A stretch of DNA of 35,212 nt from JAVBNW01 sp031551255 (lineage in GTDB: Bacteria > Bacillota > Clostridia > Christensenellales > UBA1750): NCBI GenBank assembly GCA_031551255.1, contig JAVBNW010000007.1:1-35212 (forward strand). The letters are read 5' to 3'. The notes under the pieces were generated by a model. It was not told the origin of the DNA, searched no databases, and saw only the letters and a list, made by a program, of their open reading frames with translations. Of the stretch, positions 7,716 through 17,325 are shown one piece after another; the first letter of the stretch is position 1; every line of letters starts with the position of its first letter. Made by a program: the position numbers and the translations under genes.

Positions 7716-8760
7716 TCATATCGACAACACTTCGGCCTCGGGGAAGTTCCACTCACCGTATAATTCCAGCCGGGCACGATCGGCAGATAATTGTCGGCCC
7801 TCGGGCCGCCACCAAAGTGAAGGATCACCGAACCGTCCTCGGATTTTTTTGCAGTCAGGTTATTCAGCGAGTAGAGATCGAAGCCGTTCTTTTCGAAATA
7901 GCCGTCGGCATTATATACCGACACCGACCCAAACGCTTCCACCGGCACGTCGGCGGGCACCTTCAGCCTGTATGCCGTCGAGCCGTCATTCCGCTCCACC
8001 CGGCAGGACATATGGGTACCGGCGAAACGTCATCTTTCTTGCCAAAGGATCTACGAAAATCGGGCAGCAGCCTCCCCAGGCCAGTTAATAGCTCGCGGGT
8101 CTCGTCCGGCATATGGCGATTCTATTCGCCAAAGAAAAACTCACCTGTTTTGGCCTGTACGGTTTTTAGCTTATCTTGTAGCTTATTCGCTTCCCGGATA
8201 TCTCGGGGATCCTTCGCCTTGGCCAGCACCCGCCTCATAACCGTGAGATACCGCGTATTTACCTGTTCTCTTGGTAAAGATGTAGTTTCCGGCATCATAG
8301 GAAACCTCGACCACATGATGATCCTGATCGACGGCCAGCAGGGCCATGTACCTGCCCCTGCTGTTGGGTAGCGTAATGGTTACTGGCCCGGCCTTCAAAT
8401 CGAAAACGGCGTTGTAGTACAGCGTGTCGCGATTCAGGCGGATAACCGCATGGTGATCGATGCGGGCGGGTTCGCGAACGTGAAAAATGTTCCGCCGCCG
8501 TTAGCAACGAAGGTTGCCGTACATCTGTCGGTCTGCGCGCGAGCGAAAGTATCCGTATTTACCTTCATCAGGGTAGTTTCTCCCCCAATCGAATTGCTTT
8601 TGCACCAGCTTCAAATCAAACCCGCGCTCGCTTGAAATATTAAGCGTTGCTCATGCCCGTACGTCGGCCAGTATACTTTCGGCGAGGACGATCCGTGCAG
8701 GAGCATATTTGCTTGTCTGTTCGATCATCTCCGTGGTGCGCCCTACTGTAACGAGTTACT
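7716..8760 (-). pseudogene. Degraded DUF1254/DUF1214-domain protein gene
   Basis: Pieces of one protein can be followed on the minus strand across three frames. From high to low coordinates they are: TTEMIEQTSKYAP near 8720; a stretch around 8400-8380 reading KAGPVTITLPNSRGRYMALL then VDQDHHVVEVSYDAGNY; NTRYLTVMRRVLAKAKDPRDI near 8260; and, near 7980-7760, SVSVYNADGYFEKNGFDLYSLNN with HFGGGPRADNYLPIVPGWNYTV. In intact relatives, GWNYTV is followed by a short LYRPR-type segment. Here it jumps frame to GEWNFPEAEVLSI and stops at 7716-7718. Stop codons and at least three frame changes break it. Intact proteins of this type are secreted or cell-envelope proteins of unknown biochemical role. Confidence 0.75.
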
Positions 8761-9697
8761 TTCAAGGAACATCACCGGAAAACTGTGCGCAGCTTTTCGC
8801 GGTTGGATTGCTTCATATCGATGAAAAGGCCGTTGAACCGATCAGCCACGGCTCTTCCCTCCGAGCAAAACATCTTGTTTGTCAAATCTATATCTTCCTT
8901 CATTGGCGCCTTGTTTTTCCAATACTTCATCTAAATAAGTAAATAAGCGCCACGGAGGATATATCGTTTACGTGGAATTCCCAATAGACGTCAATTTGAT
9001 GTTCTGTAGTTCGCCGCTGTACGTGATACGGCCGACTGTCCCAGTATCCGCAATAAACAAGCACGCTTTCGAGTGCTGCGGGATTGAGGGACTGGGCAAT
9101 TTGCCGCTATGCATATAAGCTATGTTCACTATATGAGAAGGACTGCAAAACACCATGGCAAAGCTAAAACGTAAAATCGGTTAGACTTCCCTATTTATAG
9201 CGGCATACGGAGCCCTCGCGCGCGCTTCGCGCGTTTTTTCTTTTTGTGCGACCTTAGGATTGATCGTCGGTTCTTTGCGCTATTTTCATTCCTTGCTGTG
9301 CTTGCCTCGACGTATAGTGTCGCATCTTCCGTTGAAATTGGGCTTAATCGGGTAGGGGCGTTATACCTGTACCAGTAAGGCGGCGCTCGTGCTCCGCTAT
9401 ATCCGGGCGACCGTCCAACACCGTATACGCTTCTTTGAGCCTTTTTCGCCCGTAATCGACAGTCGTCAAGGCGTTGGAAGCGATACGCTTTACCGCTGTC
9501 TCTCAGCGCGGCAGCCATCGAAAGTATCGCAGGGAAGGCCGCGATCATGTCGGGGCTTTTTGTGCTTGGACTCAGGAATGTTGGATACAAAAAACTTTGC
9601 AATGCCACTCGTAAGCAGCCGCGAGTTCATCGATTGTTCGCCGGCCAAGCTATTAAATGCAATATCGCCACAGCTTGATTTGATTTTATGGGGTGCG
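8761..9697. other. Region of about 940 bp with no convincing gene
   Basis: Only scattered open stretches are present: a 62-codon minus frame at 8968-9156 and a 137-codon minus frame at 9195-9608 that would start at GTG. Neither has a clear ribosome binding site or recognisable motif, and neighbouring frames share the apparently coding composition. I read the region as worn coding DNA next to the broken DUF1254/DUF1214 gene. A short GC hairpin with a T tract at 9219-9240 is listed separately. Confidence 0.5.
9219..9240 (+). terminator. Possible intrinsic terminator
   Basis: CGCGCG at 9219-9224 pairs with 9228-9233 across a CTT loop and is followed by TTTTTTCTTTTT on the plus strand. The stem is short but pure GC. 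No intact plus-strand gene lies directly upstream, so it may serve a lost gene. Confidence 0.4.
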
Positions 9698-10663
9698 TTA
9701 ATCGCCCAGAGCTTTTTTAATCGTCGCCAGGAGAGAGCGCTCCCCAGGGGCGTCCATACTCACTTCCCAAATCATGATGCCGCCGTATTCCTTAGCCAGC
9801 GCACATTTTTTTTGAATTGTAGATATGCCGTTGTGGTTGGCGTTGCCAACAAAATCCGTCGACCAAGCATCGGGATATTGGGAAAGAAGGTTCTTATACG
9901 AAACTGCACGATCGTTTTGAAAGCCGTAGAAGGGAACGCCCAGCACGAGCTTGTCCTTGCGAAGGCCGCGCACCTTTTCATAATGATTCAGCATGGTCTC
10001 CGCCAGCGTGTAGGGAGAGTGATTGGCATGATCCCCATCGTAGGCCATGATGTTGACAAAATCAAAGACCGCCAGGGCGGCGTCGGAGATCTTGTCCGAA
10101 TACCAGGTGGAGACCGATTTGGTAAGGAGCAGGCCGTTGCTATCGCACATTGCCTTCAGGGAGAGCGCCCAGCCCTCGAAGGAAGGCCAGTAGTTTGCGG
10201 GGGCATCGCCCTCAATGTCGACATCAATGCCGTCCAGGCTAAACTTCTGAACAAACGCAAGCAGCTTTTCATTGAAGGCATCTCTGTTTTTTGCAGAGAT
10301 AAGCTCGGCATAGTGTGCGTGCCCGCGCCAACCGCCCAGGGATGCCAATACCTTGACATCGTTTTGGTGAGCCTTTTTCACGATAGCGCGCAGGGTTTCG
10401 TCGCCGGGAAGACCGTGAGATATGTTGCCGGCGGCATCCGGATTGCAAAATGCAATGTTCAGGTGCGTAAGCGCAGTAAAGTCCAGCGTCTCATATGCGC
10501 CGTAAGACCAATTGGGCAGGTAGCCCACCACGCGCGGTCCATCGGACGCGCTTTCCACGGCGGACGCCGCGGGAATGCTTGTAAGGAAAGCCGAGGCGAT
10601 GAGGAGCGCGCAAGCGAGCAATCGCGCGCTCAGCCTTCGGCGTGGTTCGTTATGCGTTTCCAT
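9698..10663 (-). CDS. Secreted glycoside hydrolase family 18 protein (chitinase-like)
   Basis: This 321-residue protein starts at ATG 10663, preceded by GGAGG with 9 nt spacing; further upstream in-frame starts lack a site. A signal peptide occupies residues 1-35 (basic METHNEPRRR, hydrophobic LLACALLIASAFL, cleavage after AASA). The GH18 barrel shows VVGYLPNW in strand 1, KVLASLGGW in strand 3 and the catalytic DGIDVDIE with acid Glu151, then NIMAYDG and GVPFYGF. Members cleave beta-1,4-N-acetylglucosamine polymers such as chitin or peptidoglycan-type substrates. The compact form without LysM or chitin-binding modules is common in Clostridia. The last strand reads GIMIWEVSMD. It is intact although its neighbours on both sides are broken genes. 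Confidence 0.92.
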   Translation of the reverse strand: METHNEPRRRLSARLLACALLIASAFLTSIPAASAVESASDGPRVVGYLPNWSYGAYETLDFTALTHLNIAFCNPDAAGNISHGLPGDETLRAIVKKAHQNDVKVLASLGGWRGHAHYAELISAKNRDAFNEKLLAFVQKFSLDGIDVDIEGDAPANYWPSFEGWALSLKAMCDSNGLLLTKSVSTWYSDKISDAALAVFDFVNIMAYDGDHANHSPYTLAETMLNHYEKVRGLRKDKLVLGVPFYGFQNDRAVSYKNLLSQYPDAWSTDFVGNANHNGISTIQKKCALAKEYGGIMIWEVSMDAPGERSLLATIKKALGD

Positions 10664-10738
10664 TTCGTCCAACCTCCAGCCGATGTAGGTTATAGGGGGA
10701 ACACTGTGCAGGGTAACACACACAGGGGAAGGGGGCAA

Positions 10739-11069
10739 GGCGGATGGAACAAGTTGTCAAGCATGTATCTCGCTCTTGCTAATATGAAGGGTTTTGTTAT
10801 CTGCCAATAATTCTCACCATATTCTACATATCGCAATCGCATGGACGGGTGCCGATGTCGTCCCGGCGATCCTCGCTGAAAGATTATACTTCCGACCGCG
10901 CTGCCCCGAATGCCCAAGTTTTGGCCTGAACGTCAAGCATGCGGTCTGTTCGGGACGATGTCTGATCATTGCGGGTATAATCGGCCGCGAATACCTGATC
11001 CGCAGTATAGTTCGAGCGGCGGATCATGCGGCCTAAAATTTATAGAATAGAGCTAGGGGGGATGGCGAA
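10739..11069. other. Intergenic region between GH18 gene and broken deacetylase gene
   Basis: About 330 bp between divergently oriented genes, which must contain the promoters of both. On the minus strand a frame near 11034-10887 reads RRSNYTADQVFAADYTRNDQTSS, a faint echo of a dockerin or EF-hand-like tail, too weak to call. A GGGGGGATGG purine tract just before 11070 serves the downstream start. No structured RNA was recognised. Confidence 0.5.
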
Positions 11070-12175
11070 ATGGATAATGTTAAAAAACGAGGGCTCATTG
11101 CCATAACGGCAGTCTTTTGCATCGCGCTGCTTGCAAGTTGCGGCGATGCCAAGGGCGCTCAAACGCATAAGCAACCGGCGCAGACGGACTTCGTCGCTGC
11201 GAAACCGTCCCCGATGCCCATAAAGCTTTTTGACGATAAGCCTGAAATTCGGCAAGTGGAAAGCGAGAAGGCCGTGCCGGACGCGCCTGCGATCCCGCAG
11301 CTCGACCTCGGGGAGGGCTTCATGGCCCTCGGCGGCCTGGATAGGATCGACCCGCCTGAGGATAAGGTGGTCGCCCTGACCTTTGACGGCGGGCGCCCCC
11401 TGAATACACGGATCGATTGCTGAAAGTCCTGGAAGAAAACGAAGTAAAGCCAACATTTTTTGTGCTGGGGATTAACGCATGGAACTACAATGGCCCTGTG
11501 AAGCGCACGTAGGAAGCGGGGCGCGAAATTGCCAGCCACAGCTATAGTCGCACCATACTCAGCAAATTGACCGCAAGCGAAATTCTTAAGGCGCAATTCG
11601 ACAAGACGAACGACACCATCGAGAATCTATTGGGCAAACGCCCGTTGATCGATCGCCGCCCGGAGGGGCGATGTCCAAGGAAAAGGCCGCGCAGGTCGGC
11701 GGGGAGCAAATCCTCTGGACTGTCGACGTCGAGGATTGGAAAAAGAATACAGGAATGCCGACAGCGTGTACGATAACGTGATTAACGCCCCCAACACCCA
11801 AAGGCCGGTATGCGGCGGAGCCATCGTGCTGTCGCACGATATCTACGAGAGCACGGCGGAGGCCTACGACGCCATCATCAAAGAGCTTAAGCGCCAAGGG
11901 CGTATCCCTAAACTCCTGCGCGTGCAAATTACAGCATCTTATCGGCGCTTTGCGCCTTGCGAGCGGGTACGCGTACCTCCCGCGATCCCCCCGCCGAAGA
12001 AAAACGGCGAAATCTCTTAATCTGCCGAAAAATCTACCGCAATCTGCATCGCGGCGACCTTAGGGACACACCCAAGTTTGTTACCGTTACGCAGATGATT
12101 AAGATCGCCCAGATACGCGGAAAAGACGTAGCAAGTTCCTATCTATTCGGCTCCGCGCCCGAAGTGGGCGATTAA
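11070..12175 (+). pseudogene. Broken polysaccharide deacetylase (NodB-type) lipoprotein gene
   Basis: An N-terminal lipoprotein signal (KRGLIAITAVFCIALLASC) and a linker lead into VALTFDGGRP, where intact NodB proteins have TFDDGP, and the frame shifts near 11395. The continuation, EYTDRLLKVLEENEVKPTFF, runs in another frame to an in-frame TAG at 11510-11512. The next motif reads IASHSYSRTILSKL, with Arg where the second metal-binding His should be. Further shifts follow (AAQVGGEQILWTVDVEDWKK near 11700, AIVLSHDIYESTAEAYDAIIKEL near 11860). The C-terminal piece FVTVTQMIKIAQIRGKD ends at 12175. Intact relatives deacetylate peptidoglycan or chitin-like glycans outside the cell. At least three lesions make this non-functional. 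Confidence 0.85.
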
Positions 12176-12574
12176 GCTCTTCGCGAGCGGCGTATCAAAA
12201 CACCGTTATCGCATTTCAGCTAATAATGCACCGCCTCCTGCACATGGCTGATTTGTAGGCGCGATCGTTACGATATCGGCATCGGTATCCGCGCCGTAAA
12301 CTCCAGTTCAATGGCCCACGGCGGCGCAAATCTTCGGCGAGGCGCATCGGCTTACGGGTATTCCCGCATCTGCTTCGCCCGTCGCTTCAATGGGTTTCAC
12401 CCATATGCCGATAGGGTATTTTGTACGTATATGCCGCGCGCTCTACGGCGCTAAATATCAATAACCCGGCAGGAAGTATCAACATTTCGCCATTTTGTCG
12501 GCGAATGCTTGACCTTACTCTGCGATGATTTATAGTTATAGTTAAAATAACAACGACATGAGGAGGTGTGTTCA
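12176..12574. other. Intergenic region upstream of the GH28-like gene
   Basis: About 400 bp with no supported gene. The last 80 bp are AT-rich (around 12525-12552) and probably contain the promoter of the downstream carbohydrate operon, but I cannot pick -35/-10 boxes with confidence. AGGAGG at 12561-12566 is the ribosome binding site. Confidence 0.5.
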
Positions 12575-13777
12575 TTGCTCAAAGAGGTTTCCATCCTCGA
12601 CTTCGGTGCGGCGGCACAAGCCGACAACAACGCCGCGGCGATCCAGGCGGCTATCGACGCGTGCGAAGGCGGCGGCATCGTTATTGTGCCTGCAGGCACG
12701 TACAAAAGCGCCGCGCTGCGCCTGAAGAACGGCGTGACTCTGCGCCTGGAAAAGGGAGCCGTGCTCGAGGGCAGCGCGGACTTTCGCGACTACGACATCG
12801 GCGCGATCCCCGGCTGGCGCGAGCAGCCCAGCCCGTGGTTTAACTCGCTGCTGGGCGCGCAGGATGCCCAGGGCATCATTATTGAAGGCGAGGGAACGAT
12901 CGACGGCGCGGACTGCAACAATCCCGGTGGCGAGGAGGGCTTCAGAGGCCCGCACGCCGTCTGCCTCTTCCGGTGTTCGGGCGTTCGCATTCAGGGCGTT
13001 CACATCAGGCGCGCTGCCAACTATGCAATGCTGCTGATCGAAAGCGAAAACGTCGCAATCCGCGATGTGGCCGTTCGCGGCGGCCACGACGGCGTGCACG
13101 CGCAGCGCTGCCGGAATTTTGTAATTGACCGGTGCGACTTTCGTACGGGCGACGACTGCATCGCGGGCAGCGACAACCGGAATTTCGCCGTGAACGAGTG
13201 CGTGCTCAACACCTCGTGCAACGGCTTCCGGCTGGGCTGCCGCGAGCTGTCGGTGGAAAGCTGCCGCTTCTTCGGGCCGGGCGAGTCGCCGCACCTGGTT
13301 AGCCGCCGCCACAACATGCTGTGCGCGTTTGTGCACTTCGCGCCGCCGGATCGCAAGACCCGCCTACCCAGCGACAATTGGCACATCAAAGGCGTGACGG
13401 TAGACAATGTTGAGGCGCTGTACAGTGAAAACCACAAGGACGGTCTCTGGCAGACCGGCCAGCCCGCGCTGTCACTGCTGTTTGAAAACATTCGCGCTAC
13501 AAACGTTGCGCAGCCCGTCAACCTGTTGGACTCGGCGCCGCGCAAGACGCGCTTGCGTATCGTGAACTCGCACATCGCGCTTAAATCGGATGTCGCGAAC
13601 CAAAGCGTACTGACAGCCGACGGCTTTGACAGCGTCGAGCTATGCGGCGTCGAGCTTGTAAGCGACGGCAGCCTGCCGGCCATCGATGCACGGGATGGCA
13701 ACCGGCTGGAACTTGCCGACGTGCGCCTGAGCGGCGGCATCAAGATTGATAACGTCGATTCCGTCAGCACAAAATAG
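12575..13777 (+). CDS. GH28-like (polygalacturonase-type) right-handed beta-helix protein
   Basis: This protein of about 400 residues starts at TTG 12575, because AGGAGG 12561-12566 sits 8 nt before it and overlaps the alternative GTG 12566. The N-terminus has the pectate-lyase-superfamily opening SILDFGAAAQADNNAAAIQAAIDAC, then VPAGTYKSAALRLKNGVTL. The helix rungs contain the GH28-type landmarks HDGVHAQRCRNFVI and TGDDCIA, the latter supplying the adjacent Asp pair of the active site. No signal peptide is present, so it should act inside the cell on imported oligosaccharides, unlike classical secreted polygalacturonases. It precedes a GH38-like gene by 77 nt on the same strand, probably in one operon. 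The substrate is not deducible. Confidence 0.8.
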   Translation: MLKEVSILDFGAAAQADNNAAAIQAAIDACEGGGIVIVPAGTYKSAALRLKNGVTLRLEKGAVLEGSADFRDYDIGAIPGWREQPSPWFNSLLGAQDAQGIIIEGEGTIDGADCNNPGGEEGFRGPHAVCLFRCSGVRIQGVHIRRAANYAMLLIESENVAIRDVAVRGGHDGVHAQRCRNFVIDRCDFRTGDDCIAGSDNRNFAVNECVLNTSCNGFRLGCRELSVESCRFFGPGESPHLVSRRHNMLCAFVHFAPPDRKTRLPSDNWHIKGVTVDNVEALYSENHKDGLWQTGQPALSLLFENIRATNVAQPVNLLDSAPRKTRLRIVNSHIALKSDVANQSVLTADGFDSVELCGVELVSDGSLPAIDARDGNRLELADVRLSGGIKIDNVDSVSTK

Positions 13778-13854
13778 CCCCAGGCAGGGGCAAACCGGTA
13801 TGCAATGGATCCATGGGCGACCCTAATATACAGATACCAGAGGAGGAACGGTTC

Positions 13855-16800
13855 ATGAAAATCTGCGTGATCAGCGGCAAACACACCCACAGCGAGCATC
13901 CGGTCATGGATGCGGACGTCTACCGCAAAGACCCGCGCATCCTGTCCGCCAGCGCGTACAGCCTGCTGTACGATGCGAACCTCATCGCCGCGCTGGGCGG
14001 CGCCCCGCAAGTGGAAGAGTGGGACGACGAGCTGCCCGAGGCCATTCTGACCGGCGCGGATCTCATCGTGACGCCGCACGCGGTGGACGACGCGGTGGAG
14101 CAAAAACTCGTAGAGCTGGCCAAGGCCGGCAAGAAGATCTTCTGGATCAGGCCTTCCGCGCAGGCACTGGCGGCGGCAACCGGTGGAAAGATCGGCATCG
14201 AGAACACGCTGCACTCGCACTGCGAGCGGTGGGAACTGCCCGGCGGCACGTTCATCTGGCCGCAGCCAGTCGATTACGATACCTATGTGTTTTCTTCGTC
14301 TGCCAAGGGCGCCTGGCCCATCGGCGGCGATTGGCCGTCCATCGTGCGTGCGGGCAACGTAACCTTCGGCGCGGGCGGCGTATTCCACGCGTTCAACTGG
14401 TACTGGAATTCCCCGTTGGACACAGTGCGAGAAGACGGCTCCTTCAACGCGTTTCACCGTATGTTCTTGGGCGAAATCGCCGGGTTGGTGGGCCTTGCGT
14501 GGGACGACTGCAACGCAAAGGACAATTTCTTCATCCGCAGAGACTTTCACGCATACGGCTTTGCGCGGCTGCTGGTGCGGGATCTTTACCGCATCAAGGG
14601 CAAGGAGGCGGACTTTGGAACGGCCGATGCGCTGATCGGCGCCGCAGCGGCGCTGGTGGGCAGGGCCGCCGAGTCGCAGGTCGAGGATGCGCTGCGCCCG
14701 GCCTTTGAAGAACTGTACCGGCTACGCTGCGCGATTACCGACATCCCGGTATACTACGCCGAGGCGCTGCACGGCGGCATCCTGACCGACGAATACGGCT
14801 ACATCGAAATCGCATCGCCGCAGTTCGTCGTGGAGCAGATGGAGGCGCTGATGTACTACGCCCGCCGCCGCAAGGGACACTTCAACGTCGATATCTCCAT
14901 CGCCACGCTCGTGCATATGCATAAGCGGCATCCATCCTTTACGAAGCTGTTTAAGGAAGGTATGGAAGAAGGCATTTTCGAGGTATGCAACGGCTCGCTC
15001 GGCCAGCCATACCCGCATCTGTTCTCGCTCGAATCCAATATCCGCCAATTGGAGACCGGACAAAAAGCGATGCAAAAGATGTACGGCCGCGGCGCGACGA
15101 CGCTGCTCGCGCAGGAGATGCAACTCGTGCCCAGCTATCCGACGCTGCTTGCGCAGGCGGGCTATGAGGGCGCGATTCACCGCATTCAAAACAAGGGCGC
15201 TACGGTATATGACGAGTCGGTGAATCAAAACTGGCTGGCGCCGGACGGCAGCATGATCAATACCGTGCCCACCCACTACGACGATTCGCAGCAGGCCATC
15301 GCGATGGTGCACCTGCAATGGCCAAAGCTCATCGCCAAGACCGCCGAGACCTATCCCATCGGCGTGTATACGAACCTGCTTGACAACACATGGAACACCC
15401 CGTTCCGCGAGGAGAGCAACCGTGCGTGTTACTATGCGCCGGTGTTCGGCGAGTTCCTGACGTATTCCGAGCTGTTTAAGAAGCTGCCCAAGCCCGAGAC
15501 GGAGCGCCTGTACCAGCGCGACGATTATATGCCGGAGCTGCAGCCGGGCACGTCGGTGATGCTGCGGGATATGCAAAAGGTCAGCAACGCGCTGGAGGGT
15601 ATCGAGAAGTACATGGCGCTGTCCGGCCGCGAAGACGTAAACGATGCGATCTGGAATGCTTGGAACAAGCTGGGCGAATATCAAAACCACGACAACACCG
15701 TGTGCTTTAACGTATCTCCGCGCCTGCGCTACATGTGGCCCGAGGCTAGAGGCCCGGTCCGCAACGGCCCGAACCTGTACGACCTGACGAAGGATGAGAC
15801 TTTCGCGGCGCTGGAAGAGTGCCTAAAGGCGTTGGGCGGCAACGACGCGTACTTCAACGCGCTCGACCATGCGCGGGAAATTACGCTGTTAAGCTTCCCG
15901 CAGGGCGCGGTGGGCCTCAAGCGCGCTGGCTCCATACAGGATGCGACCGGCGCGCAGCGCATCCGCGTGCCTGCGCATGAAATCGCCAGCGCGCCTAAGA
16001 TCGCGGCAGAGCGCGCGGCGCAAGATGATGAAAAGGCGCTCGACAACGGTATGCTGCGCGTGACGCTATGCGAAAAGACCGGCGGTATCGCCAGCGTAAT
16101 CGACATCGCCACCGGCAGGGAACTGCTGTCCGGCGCGGCCAATCGCCTGTCCGTCGGCGTGGACGGCGATGCGAAACTGCTATCCTATCGTAGGTTATCC
16201 ATCCACGACGTTGAGCAGTTTGTAGTGAAGGTAGAACTGACCAACGGCGACGGCGAATTCGCCGGTTGGGCGGAGACGGCGATCTCGCTGCCCAAGGGCG
16301 AGAAGCGCATCTACTTTACCACTTCCTTCGATCCGTATCGTAAAAATCCGCGGCCCTATCGCCCCTATTCGCACGCGCGCCTGACCGGCCTTTACGCGAA
16401 CTATGCGCTGGCCGGCGAGTATACCGACGCGCGCGACTGCTGGCTTCATCAGATCAGCGGCGCGCCCGACGGCACGCGCGCCGACGAGTTTGGCCGGGGA
16501 GGGCTCGCTTGTGGTTTTGCGGAGCGCCTGCGCGAAGGACATATGCCCAGAGCCTGCACGCAGAGCGCGATGGGCTTGATCATGCGCGGCGGCAAAGACT
16601 CTGTGATCCTGCACAACGACGGCGCGCAGATCTACGAGATGGACGGCTCCGGCGTGTGCCAGCTACTGTGGGGCGAGTGCGATTACGAGACGACGGTCTC
16701 CTATGCGATGGAATGGACCGGCGGCGACACCTTCGAGGCGATGCTGGACTACCAGTACGATCTTCTGCCGGTCAAGCATGCGGCACTCGCGCCGTCTCCA

Positions 16801-17043
16801 AGCGTGGATGGCGTCGGCGCGTGGATCAGCAGCATCCGCCGTATCGGCGGCAGCCTGTATGTCCGCGTGGCAGAAATTCAGGGCGCGGCGCGCGAGGTAA
16901 CGCTTAGGCCGGGCGCCGAGGCCAAGGCGGCGTGCTTTGTCGATCTGCTGGGCAACGAGCAGGGCAAGGCCGCCCTGGGCGCAGACGGCGTGAAGATTGC
17001 GCTCGGCGCCAACGGCGTGCGCACGGTGCGGTTTGACTTATAG
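13855..17043 (+). CDS. Large GH38-like glycoside hydrolase family protein
   Basis: This 1062-residue protein starts at ATG 13855, with AGGAGG at 13841-13846; the in-frame ATG at 13813 has no site. The N-terminal about 120 residues (MKICVISGKHTHSEHP..., LIVTPHAVDD, KKIFWIRPSA) look like a Rossmann-type glutamine-amidotransferase-like domain. The middle (about 310-520) follows the layout of the GH38 alpha-mannosidase barrel: HPSFTKLFKEGMEEGIFEVCNGS, then SNIRQLETGQKAMQKMYG, then YPTLLAQAGYEGAIHR. The C-terminal half is beta-rich, as in GH38 proteins, ending RVAEIQGAAREVTLRPG...VDLLGNEQ. At the site of the GH38 nucleophile motif (PDxFG) it reads AQEMQ, with Glu421. There is no signal peptide. 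Activity is uncertain. Confidence 0.65.
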   Translation: MKICVISGKHTHSEHPVMDADVYRKDPRILSASAYSLLYDANLIAALGGAPQVEEWDDELPEAILTGADLIVTPHAVDDAVEQKLVELAKAGKKIFWIRPSAQALAAATGGKIGIENTLHSHCERWELPGGTFIWPQPVDYDTYVFSSSAKGAWPIGGDWPSIVRAGNVTFGAGGVFHAFNWYWNSPLDTVREDGSFNAFHRMFLGEIAGLVGLAWDDCNAKDNFFIRRDFHAYGFARLLVRDLYRIKGKEADFGTADALIGAAAALVGRAAESQVEDALRPAFEELYRLRCAITDIPVYYAEALHGGILTDEYGYIEIASPQFVVEQMEALMYYARRRKGHFNVDISIATLVHMHKRHPSFTKLFKEGMEEGIFEVCNGSLGQPYPHLFSLESNIRQLETGQKAMQKMYGRGATTLLAQEMQLVPSYPTLLAQAGYEGAIHRIQNKGATVYDESVNQNWLAPDGSMINTVPTHYDDSQQAIAMVHLQWPKLIAKTAETYPIGVYTNLLDNTWNTPFREESNRACYYAPVFGEFLTYSELFKKLPKPETERLYQRDDYMPELQPGTSVMLRDMQKVSNALEGIEKYMALSGREDVNDAIWNAWNKLGEYQNHDNTVCFNVSPRLRYMWPEARGPVRNGPNLYDLTKDETFAALEECLKALGGNDAYFNALDHAREITLLSFPQGAVGLKRAGSIQDATGAQRIRVPAHEIASAPKIAAERAAQDDEKALDNGMLRVTLCEKTGGIASVIDIATGRELLSGAANRLSVGVDGDAKLLSYRRLSIHDVEQFVVKVELTNGDGEFAGWAETAISLPKGEKRIYFTTSFDPYRKNPRPYRPYSHARLTGLYANYALAGEYTDARDCWLHQISGAPDGTRADEFGRGGLACGFAERLREGHMPRACTQSAMGLIMRGGKDSVILHNDGAQIYEMDGSGVCQLLWGECDYETTVSYAMEWTGGDTFEAMLDYQYDLLPVKHAALAPSPSVDGVGAWISSIRRIGGSLYVRVAEIQGAAREVTLRPGAEAKAACFVDLLGNEQGKAALGADGVKIALGANGVRTVRFDL

Positions 17044-17124
17044 CAGGCGAAGGAGCCATTGGCGCTCGGCCCCCCGTTCACTGAAGGTATCGCCAAGGGT
17101 ATGAGGCCATATAAAAAACCAAGC

Positions 17125-17160
17125 TGGGATGCCCGCTTATATGGGCATCCCATTTGTATA
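17125..17160 (+). terminator. Intrinsic terminator after the GH28/GH38-like operon
   Basis: TGGGATGCCC (17125-17134) pairs with GGGCATCCCA (17143-17152) across GCTTATAT, giving a perfect 10-bp stem followed by the T-rich run TTTGTAT. It lies about 80 nt after the stop codon of the GH38-like gene. Confidence 0.75.
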
Positions 17161-17189
17161 AAACTGCCGCAAATAGAAAGCCGCGTCCT

Positions 17190-17300
17190 TCACACAAAAA
17201 ACGTCGGCTGTCTTAAGAGGGTGATGGCATCGATATAAACATTTGCTTCTTTGACGACACACATCGGCCAATACCGCTCCCAGGCAATAGTTTGCGGCAT
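17190..17300 (-). other. Short open frame, 36 codons, function unknown
   Basis: The minus frame MPQTIAWERYWPMCVVKEAN continues to a TGA at 17190-17192 and is open further upstream into the end of the ABC-F gene. Its composition (Trp, Tyr, hydrophobic runs) looks protein-like, but it has no ribosome binding site. It may be the tail of an older gene. The rest of 17161-17325 holds nothing I can recognise. Confidence 0.25.
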
Positions 17301-17325
17301 ATAGGCTTGGAAATCATGGGGTAAT

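Noticed and set aside
9389..10810. A 473-codon plus-strand open frame
   Set aside because: It lies antisense to the intact GH18 gene, has no ribosome binding site and no recognisable domain; the minus-strand frame has signal peptide and catalytic motif.
10887..11034. Dockerin-like tail on the minus strand (YTADQVFAADYTRN)
   Set aside because: One weak half-motif without the duplicated calcium loop or an attached enzyme; not enough to claim a cellulosomal remnant.
13021..14550. A 509-codon minus-strand open frame
   Set aside because: It runs antisense across the GH28-like and GH38-like genes; a high-GC mirror frame without motifs or start site.
14722..15690. A 322-codon minus-strand open frame
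   Set aside because: It is antisense to the GH38-like gene, with biased His/Arg/Leu composition typical of a shadow frame.
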